From the NCBI RefSeq assembly GCF_014356525.2, contig NC_052507.1, positions 5,468,845 through 5,532,844 on the forward strand: DNA of 64,000 bases, written 5' to 3'. Below the pieces are notes generated by a model. The model had not been told where the DNA came from. It did not search any database and was given only the letters and a program-made list of their open reading frames with translations. The stretch comes from Nilaparvata lugens (Eukaryota > Arthropoda > Insecta > Hemiptera > Delphacidae). Numbering within the stretch: the stretch's first letter is position 1; every line of letters begins with the position of its first letter. The position numbers and the translations under genes are program-made. Positions 56,193 to 64,000 of this stretch are shown piece by piece.

Positions 56193-56710
56193 AATAGTTA
56201 TTTGTGCAACTAGTGCGCAAAGTGACAGTTTGCTGCACCGAAAGAAACGTTTACGGAATGGTTTCTTGAGTGCAGCAGAGGAACTTTGCGCACGTATTTC
56301 ACATTAAGTTTTTCCTACAGTTACCATTGAATATGAAAAGTGGGTAATTATGGGTAAAATTGCCTGAAATGCATCAAATGTTTTTCTGTGTAATTTTATT
56401 ATTGATAAAAACCTTAATCCTAAAATCCTAAAGTCCTCGTTGTCCTTGGTTATAATATATAATGAATAATAATTAGCGCGTTGTGCTTGGTTGCACCTCT
56501 GCTCACTATAGCAGCCACAGCAGTCACTGTTACCAACTTCATTTTGATTTTGCTGCACTGTTGCTCCATATAACCTACTAAGTATTTTGCGTTGCCATGT
56601 TGCAAATCTGGAGTGCAGAAAAATTTTCCCGCACTAGAGCGGAAAAGTGATTCTTTGCGTTCTGTAATCAGTGCAGCAATGGCCACTTTTCAACGTAACT
56701 GTAGGAAAAT
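56193..56710 (+). mobile_element. Repeat starting AATAGTTATTTGTGCAAC, copy 3 (block B)
   Basis: Counterpart of 31642-32159; the two are almost indistinguishable by eye. Confidence 0.72.
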
Positions 56711-57534
56711 TAGTTTTCGCCACACTTGGATGTAATGAGCTGGTTTACGTGCGTCATATGGAGGCCGAAAGTGATTGTTTTCCGACCAGGCCGGTAAATC
56801 TTTACGGCCCTAGGGCTGTAAAATGACCTTGAATAACAGCTGATCGTGTCCGATCTCACAAAAATCATAGAGAGATAATCTCATAATGACTGTAATAATC
56901 TATATAATTATGTATCGTGAATCGCGGTATCATGTCTATAATATATTTTATGAATTACTGTTTCATAATTTAATATTTATTATTGTGTTTTTGATATCAA
57001 ACAATAGAATACGATGATATCTCCATAGCCTCAACAATATAATGTTGGCTGCATTGTCCATTGTCAGAAAGGTAAGTATCGCAAGTCTTTAAAAGTGAAG
57101 AATCGAATTTGAAATCAAAGTACAATAATTGTATCAATATTTAAAAGTGAGGTAGAGTAATAATTGTTTCTTTTTTATTATCGAATTCCACTTCTTAATG
57201 CAATACAATCAACAATAATAATAGGAAAATACAGCAGAGATCTAAAGTTTAAGGTAAGCCTACTGGTGAAACTCAGCCTTGACTGAAAAATTCCTAGTAA
57301 TTTTTCCGTAATTCATTATTAAAACTTTTAGATAATTTTTCTTCAATATCAAACCATATAGAGAAAACATTAGGCCCACTCAAGATTGAATCTTCGAATG
57401 TTTTCTCTATGATTTAACTATTTTCAGAGCAATATTTTGTTGTGAAATCGGCTTCAAGTTTGCCGCTATAGGCTACACTATATTATAGTAGCCTACATAC
57501 GTTACCTGACTTACAGGCCTCATCGATCAAAAAT

Positions 57535-57617
57535 ATGCAATAGCCGAGAGGTTAAAGGCGTAATACAAAGCTCAGTGAATTACAAACATGATCTAGGTTC
57601 GAACCCCGGTCAGTTAC
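57535..57617 (+). ncRNA. tRNA-like Pol III promoter unit, copy B
   Basis: Counterpart of 32983-33065, with the same A box, B box and T run. Confidence 0.5.
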
Positions 57618-58446
57618 ATTTTTTTTTGTCGATGAGATTCGACTTTTATTAGCTATTTTTTATATTAGTTACCGTAATTTAAATTTCAATCAATTTTTTA
57701 GATATATTTTGAGACAAAACTGTGAAATATGCAATTATATTAATTTTTTAGTCACATTATTTCAAAATAGTAATGAAAATTCTATTCATCCATCTATCCA
57801 TGAGATATTGCACCAGGCGCAAAGCGCGAGCTATAAAAATTCAAACAATTATTCGATATATTAATAGTATAAAAATATTGTCACTATTGTAAATTATTAA
57901 TCAGCCTAGTAATATTGAAATTAATTGAGAGTGAAAGTTGTCATAACCAAGATTCAAACTATCAAAATAGGCTGTTTGAATTTTATTTATTTTTTAATTT
58001 CTTATATATTGGAAGTTTTTTTTTGGTGTGGCGAAAAATAGCGTTCGCACCATGGGCAAAAATGTATTTCCGGCTCTCAATCTTTTCTAGTCCTCGGCCT
58101 ACGGCCTCGGACTTAAAAACCGATTTCGAGCCGGAATATCTCATTTTCGGCCCTAGGTGCGAAATATACTATTTTCTTACTGAATTTTTCTTCTTGTGAG
58201 ATCAGCTGAATGATCCCACACATGCACTCGTTCACTCACATCCATTACGGTGTCGACAGACGACAAAATTCCCAGCTGTTTTTCCAAGGACGTATTAATC
58301 CTTTTAATGTCCTTCAGCGAGTTATCCCAGGGTTGAAACCTAGTGCAATCGAATTTCCATATCATAAACCTACTTTGTTCCAAATTTCGTGAGAATCGTT
58401 AAAGCCGTTTTCGAGATCCGGTCACATACAGATATATATATAAACC

Positions 58447-59147
58447 CTAGCCGTCAGGCTCGCTTCGCTCGCCATATTCGTCTAGCCAGGGGGCTCCAAC
58501 CCCTGGACCCCCGACTGGATCGTTCAAGAATGAGATCAGCCGGCTCGCTTCGCTCGCCTGCATTTTTCATTTGAACATTTTTATCATATGTTAGGACGAT
58601 CCAGTCGGGGGTCCAGACTAAACGTCTGGCTAAACGGATATGGCGAGCGAAGCGAGCCTGACGACTAGTAATATAATATTCCCAGGAATAGCTCTGATTG
58701 AAGAAGCAGTGCCCAATCAATTTTTTCGCGATAAATTCAATCTTCAACTTGGTGCCAACCTAACAAAGTCAACTCAACTTAATGCCAACCTAACAAAATT
58801 ATTAATTTAGTTACCAGTTAACAACTGTTTCAAAGAGGTACTCTCTCTAGATTATAGTTCTATATTAACATATGGTATGGACATTTTTCAATTATAATTA
58901 AGAGATTGGAATAAGAAGGATATACATGCTAAAAGACGAGCTTTAAACCCTTAAAAACCACCCTTAGAGTTAAAATATTGCCAAAAGATTTCTTAGTGCG
59001 CCTCTAAATGGCCAACTGAACATACCTACCAAATTTGAACGTTTTTGCTCCGGTATATTTTTAGTTCTGCGAGTGAGTGAGTGAGTCAGTCAGTCAGTCA
59101 GTCAGTCAGTCAGTGAGTGAGTGCCATTCCGCTTTTATATATATAGA
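58447..59147 (-). mobile_element. Non-autonomous Helitron H4, copy B
   Basis: Counterpart of 33897-34596 with the same termini and flanks and very few base differences. Confidence 0.88.
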
Positions 59148-59889
59148 TGAAAACAGAATTTGCTCGTTTAATATTATAGGATTTCTAACAAGGATGAACA
59201 GTTAATATTGCAGCATATATACTTTTATCAGCAATCATCCATAGAAGGCAGTGGCAAGGCAAGAATCGACAACACTGTTCTCCCATCTTCCTCCACTGCC
59301 ACGATAACTTGGAACTCACTATATCCGATTTGCTGCTGATTCAAGTAAACAGCACTTTGAACTATCAGATAAACGGTAAGTCATTAACAGTAAACAGCAG
59401 TAGCCTACTCTACACAGTTACGACAAACGTTGTGTGGAATACGTAATTCACCAGTTATTCTAAGTATAGTTGAGTTGAGTTCAACAACTACTACAGTTAC
59501 TTCAACACACAGTTATTAAATTTGCTATCAGCTAGACACTAGACACTGGAGACTAATGTTATTGCAAACTGACTTCTATGTAGTTTGTTCGAAGGCTCTC
59601 AGGATGTCACGTCTAGGATTGGATGTAAATGGTTTGCTACGTGTTCAAGACACTCATTAAAGCTCTTCAGCTATTGAATCAAAAGGTGCGTAGAGATATA
59701 AGCGCCGCGAACATTAGCAATTCACTTGTAACCTAGTATGTTCAAATTTCGTGAAAATCGTTAGTACCGTTTTCGAGATCCGTTGAACATGAATAACCAG
59801 ATATAAAAATAACCAGATATAACGATAACCAGATATAAAAATAACCAGATATAAAAATACAGAAATATCTTGCTCAATATAATAGGATT

Positions 59890-60775
59890 TTAATAAATAT
59901 GAAATGTTAGAGAATATAAAATCGAAAATAACACAATAGAAGCTTCATTGCCTTTGCAAGAAGTGTCTCAACCACATGTTATAGGGACAATTTTGGAGGC
60001 TTCATTGATAAATAATTGACATATTTATAAATATAAAATGTTGGAGAATATGGATTCGAAAAGAACACAATAGAAGCTTCATTTCCTTTGCAAGAACTGT
60101 CTCAACCACATGTTATAGAGACAATTTTGGAGGCTTCATTGATAAATAATAGGCATATTTATAAATATAAAATGTTAGAGAATATGGAATCGAAAAGGAC
60201 ACAATAGAAGCTTCATTGCCTTTGCAAGAACTGTCTTAACCATATGTTATGAAGACAATATTGGAGGCTTCATTGATAAATAATAGGCATATTTATAAAT
60301 ATAAAATGTTAGAGAATATGGAATCGAAAACAACACAATAGAAGCTTCATTGCTTCTGCAAGAGTGTCTCATCCACATTATAGAGATATTTGGAGGCTTC
60401 ATTGATAAATAATAGGCATATTTATAAATATAAAATGTTAGAGAATATGGAATCGAAAAGGACACAATAGAAGCTTCATTGCTTTGCAAGAACTGTCTTA
60501 ACCATATGTTATGAAGACAATATTGGAGGCTTCATTGATAATAATTGACATATTTATAAATATAAAATGTTAGAGAATATGGAATCGAAAACAACACAAT
60601 AGAAGCTTCATTGCTTCTGCAAGAGTGTCTCATCCACATGTATAGAGACTATTTTGGAGGCTTCATTGATGAATAAAAGGCATATTCATAAATATGAAAG
60701 TTAGAGAATATGGAATCGAAAAGAACACAATAGAAGCTTCATTGCCTTTGCAAGAACTGTCTCAACCACATGTGG
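59890..60775 (+). repeat. Minisatellite, 134-bp period, seven units, copy B
   Basis: 'tagaagcttcatt' starts at 59937, 60071, 60205, 60339, 60468, 60600 and 60731. The two additional units relative to block A repeat the third and fourth types in order, as if a two-unit segment had been duplicated. The later spacings (129-132 bp) reflect small deletions. Confidence 0.95.
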
Positions 60776-61089
60776 GGGATTTAAAAAGATTAGCCGGTGA
60801 TTTCTTCGGAAAGAAACCGCTGCTAACAAACTGAGACTGTTTCTGCCACAGCTCAGTGGATAATATTAAACGAGCAAATATCACGGCTGGATTTCCCCAA
60901 GGAAGAACACACTGTAAGGCAGGCAGACAGAGGCACTGGAAGCTGAAGATGGAAATTCACTCGTTGTCTGAGATGTAAGCCACATCCTGGCGAGAACAGA
61001 CGACAAGGATCTTGGGGAAAAGAGAAGGAAGCTCTAAGAAATGTATAGGGCTGGAAAGTAAAAGAATAAGGAAATGTGGAAGAGAGATT

Positions 61090-61500
61090 GGAAGTGTGTG
61101 TGAGAGAGAGAGAGGAGAGAGAGACAGAAACATCAGATCTTTCCGAGAAAGATTTGAATTTGAATTGAATTTATGTAGATTACAATATATACTGGCTTAT
61201 ACACTTATATACAATAGCTTACAATACAGCAAAATTAAAGATGAATTTAAATATAGAGGAGAGGAGAGAGAGAGAGAGAGAAGGAGAGAGAGAGAGATTG
61301 ATTGATTGATTGAGTACTTTATTTATGTAGATTACAATATATACTGGCTTATACACTTGTATGCAATAGCTTACAATACAGCAAAATTAAAGATGAATTT
61401 ACATAATATAGACGAGAGAGAGAGAGAGAGAGAGAGAGATAGCGAGAGAGGGTGAGAGAGAGTGTGAGATTTGATTGATTGATAGAGAGAGAGAATGAAA
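61090..61500. repeat. (GA)n microsatellites alternating with LINE tails, copy B and beyond
   Basis: Same arrangement as 36240-36564, continuing past the point where block A stops: further GA runs at 61413-61440 and 61480-61510, with TTGA repeats at the head of each inverted LINE tail. Confidence 0.85.
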
Positions 61501-61502
61501 GA

Positions 61503-61797
61503 GAGAGAGATTGATTGATTGATTGAGTACTTCATGTAGATTACAATATATACTAGCTTATACACTTATATGGAATAGCTTACAATACAGAAAAATTATA
61601 AACGAATTCACATAATATGGACTAGGAAAATGATTATTGAACTGTATATGATATAAATAAAGCAATTTGTAATAACTAGGTATAGATAATTATATTGTTA
61701 TGTATCTACATAAATTGGCGGAGCTTTGGACATATCAATGTCCATTCTTCGGAAAGAATATTAAAAATATTCTTTCCTACTAATTCTCTACCAGAGA
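61503..61797 (-). mobile_element. LINE 3' tail, inverted
   Basis: The reverse complement of this segment matches 16368-16636 from 'agagaattagtaggaaagaa' to the CAAT-repeat tail, including 'tggacattgatatgtcc'. Both start at about the same 5' position. Confidence 0.75.
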
Positions 61798-62290
61798 GAA
61801 AGAGTGAGAGAGTGTGGCTGAGAAGGAGAGAGAGAAAGAATTAGTGAGAGAGAGAGAGACAGAAACATCAGATCTTCCCGAGAAACGCCAAGAAGGGACG
61901 GTGCTTACAAGAAATGAATAGGACAAGAGAGAAAGAGGATACGAAAGTGAGTGAGAGAAAGAGAGAGTGGAAGAGTGTGTGTGTGTGAGAGAGAGTGAGA
62001 GAGTGCGAGAGAACGAGAGAAAGAGAGAAAGAGAAGCATCAGATCTTGGCAAGAAACGCCAAGAAGGAACGGTGCTTCGAAGAAATGGGTATGGCTGGGA
62101 AATAGGAGAATAAGAAGGTGAGAGAGAGAGAGAGTGTGATTAGATTAGATTACTTTATTTATGTATGTTACAATACTACATTATTACAATGTTACAATAG
62201 AGAGAGAGAGAGATAGTGAGAGAGTGAATGATTGATTATTTGCCTTTATTAGGGCGGAGTTAGGACTCCAGGCCCTCTCTAGCGAGATTA
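61797..62290 (+). repeat. (GA)n-rich microsatellite region with duplicated segments
   Basis: Irregular GAGAGA tracts enclose two direct copies of a segment with 'cagaaacatcagatcttccc' or 'gaagcatcagatcttggc', then 'gagaaacgccaagaagg' and 'cggtgctt' (about 61860-61915 and 62033-62085). A third relative lies at 36295 and 61128 ('cagaaacatcagatctttcc'). Frames here are low-complexity artefacts. Confidence 0.8.
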
Positions 62291-62510
62291 GATTAGATTA
62301 GATTAGATTATATTTCTTTATTTATGTATGTTACAATATTTACTGGCTTATACACTAATTTATATTAAAAGACGATAATGCTAGTTATTCAACGAATTAT
62401 ACAAAGTAAAGATAATTAAAATTAATCGAAGAGAATAAAGATTAAATGCAATTAGAATAACGATAGTATAAAATTGTAATGTAACTTCATAAATCGGCGG
62501 TGTTTCAACA
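62287..62510 (-). mobile_element. Diverged LINE 3' tail, inverted, with (GATTA)n head
   Basis: GATTA repeats (62286-62310) are followed by 'tttatttatgtatgttacaa' and 'tactggcttatacac', the same family as 61503-61797 but more diverged. Confidence 0.6.
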
Positions 62511-62539
62511 AATAATTGTCGATTCTAAAATATAAAATA

Positions 62540-62600
62540 ATATAATGACCTGTGTGGTCACGAAACCATGGTCGTGTACCAAATTAAAGTGTAGAAAACT
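62540..62600 (+). ncRNA. Second hammerhead-like motif of Penelope type
   Basis: 'atgacctgtgtggtcacgaa' then 'accatggtcgtgtacc': GACC and GGTC pair as a 4-bp stem with a TGTGT-type loop, followed by CGAAAC and a downstream GTC. The CTGA that should precede the stem is not intact ('ataatgacc'). The following AT-rich 3' stretch resembles the terminal repeat of a Penelope-like element. Low certainty. Confidence 0.3.
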
Positions 62601-62700
62601 GACAACATCTATGTGTTTTTATTTCATCATAAAATAATATCCTTCCCATCAACACACAACCGGGTTGTGATGAATTAGAGCTGTTAGGAATTATAACTCG

Positions 62701-63320
62701 AAGTAATGTTAAAATAAGAAAATAATAAACTCTACTTAATAAGTAAAAAACTAGTTGATTTGAACCTTTGAGAGTGAGAGCGATTATTGATTATTTGCCT
62801 TCATTAGGGCGGGGTTAGGACTCCAGGTTTCTCTAGCGAGAGAGAAAGTGAGAGAGAGGGAGTGAGAGGGAGTGAAAAGGAGAGACATAGCTTCGCTATG
62901 GATTATGGATACGTTATGAGTCATAATCAGCTGATCTCACGAGAGATATAATTATTATCCGGTATTTATAATTGATCTCTCAATATTATCTGGCAAGAAA
63001 TGAAATTATGATAATGCTACAAATTTATTCCAGTCCACAACAGAATACATAATCGAAAAGTATTTAGTTTTAGGTTACCAAAATGCTATGTTGGTGTGGG
63101 ATTCTGGATTACTAGGATATTTTTTAAATAATACCCTACTCAACGTAGAATAAATAATAATAACCTTGAATAAAAAAAAATGTATTATCTTGAATACCGT
63201 TTTTTTCAAAATTATACCAAATGATACCTACTCTATGTAGAATAAATAATAATAACTTTGAATAAGAATGAAAAACTATTATTATTATTATTATTATATT
63301 ATTATTACATAGAATAAAAA
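62701..63320. other. AT-rich DNA with LINE-tail wording, no gene
   Basis: 'gattatttgccttcattagg' at 62790 repeats 'gattatttgcctttattagg' at 62233, each followed by 'gttaggactccagg' and 'tctctagcgaga', so a second retroposed tail lies here. Further right are TTATTATTA tracts. Confidence 0.5.
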
Positions 63321-63324
63321 AATA

Positions 63325-63510
63325 TTATGTTTTAAATACTGTATTTTTCCAAAAGGAAGTCAAAGCCCCCACTCCTAAGAAAGAAAAAGAAGAATTAAAA
63401 AGGAATAAGAAAGAAAAATTATTATTATTACCTTGAATAAAAGATAATTATTTTCTTTTAAATACCGTATTTACCAAAAAGGAAGTCAAAGCCCCCACTT
63501 AGACATAGAG
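63325..63510 (+). repeat. Imperfect direct duplication, ~130 bp apart
   Basis: 'aaaaggaagtcaaagccccc' occurs at about 63352 and again at about 63477, each preceded by an 'aaatactgtattt' or 'aaataccgtattt' stretch and by 'gaataaaa' tracts. Confidence 0.7.
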
Positions 63511-64000
63511 TGCTTAAGCAGTTTGAATTGGTTTGTTTTTTCAGATTGATGTCTACACTGTTGCAGGTTTGATGCCTAGTGAGATCGGACTCCCCGAGAG
63601 AATGACGCTTCGCAACTTGCTTATATACTTACAGCGAATCCAAAAACACTCAGCGCGAGTTGTGAAGAACAAAGTATTTTCGTCGTTTATATGAACTCCC
63701 GATGACAAAATTCGAATTTTTTTCTATCAAAATCACTTCGTCCTAGTGAAAATCTCGAAAAAATGATATATTTATGACAAGTTAATTAATCTGTAGATTG
63801 ATATTCTTGAAAAAAGGCCTTTCTAAATTGACATGAAATTGACAGAGCTCTACTCTTACTAGAAGTTCTGCAACCTCCTGTTAGATAGCGCTTGATTCGT
63901 AGTGTATGATTTGGTACGAAATTCAAAAGCCACTATTCAAGAAAATTGAAAATCCTGGTGTAATCTAACATCTAATCCTATCCTATCCTATTATATTGAG
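63511..64000. other. No recognisable feature
   Basis: The slightly GC-richer strip at 63570-63700 has only short frames; nothing recognised. Confidence 0.5.

Larger units (their letters stand above)
36665..61396 (+). repeat. Duplicated block, copy B (right contig start)
   Basis: Second copy of 4870-36564, about 24.7 kb. It begins immediately after the N run and ends at the base matching the last base before the N run, after which the sequence continues uniquely. It lacks two Helitrons, a ~6.3-kb block and a ~735-bp element present in copy A, and carries a LINE fragment that copy A lacks. Such presence/absence differences on an otherwise nearly identical background are typical of two haplotypes or of a recent duplication. 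Confidence 0.95.

Noticed and set aside
61780..62052. Ser/Leu-rich frames in the GA region
   Set aside because: Low-complexity translation of CT repeats; no gene-like features.

Overview
This is repeat-dense eukaryotic DNA, AT-rich, with no complete protein-coding gene that I can support. The transposon complement (short non-autonomous Helitrons, hAT elements with 8-bp target duplications, palindromic MITEs, 5'-truncated CR1/Jockey-type LINEs, tRNA-like heads) and several repeat families I recognise by eye point to a hemipteran insect, most likely a planthopper. That taxonomic call is recollection and cannot be proven from the window.

Layout. (1) 1-4869 occurs once: a (CA)n-bearing interspersed repeat, a 73-nt tRNA-like sequence, a 44-bp minisatellite and a weak candidate terminal exon. 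(2) 4870-36564 ('copy A') ends at a run of exactly 100 N (36565-36664). (3) 36665-61396 ('copy B') is the same sequence again in the same order and orientation at very high identity. It starts at the base matching 4870 and runs past the point where copy A stops. (4) 61397-64000 occurs once: GA-rich microsatellites, LINE 3' tails and AT-rich DNA.

The dovetail geometry (end of left contig equals start of right contig, joined by a round-number gap) is what two unmerged haplotypes produce in an assembly. I therefore read the ~25-32 kb duplication mainly as allelic sequence placed in tandem. A true tandem duplication remains possible.

The pair is useful because A and B give each other's empty sites. 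Differences include two Helitrons (A only), a 5'-truncated LINE (B only), a ~735-bp element (A only), a ~6.3-kb block of nested repeats (A only, 9503-15800), a ~655-bp deletion in a long-inverted-repeat element (B), a ~1-kb replaced segment at 47690-48740, and a 134-bp minisatellite with 5 versus 7 units.

No gene network can be described. The only convincing protein remnants are a hAT transposase C-terminus (both copies) and the C-terminal part of a LINE reverse-transcriptase ORF (copy B). Nested insertions give a relative order of events and fix several target-site duplications, including TA for the abundant GTGAGGTCCACGTTATAATG-type MITE.
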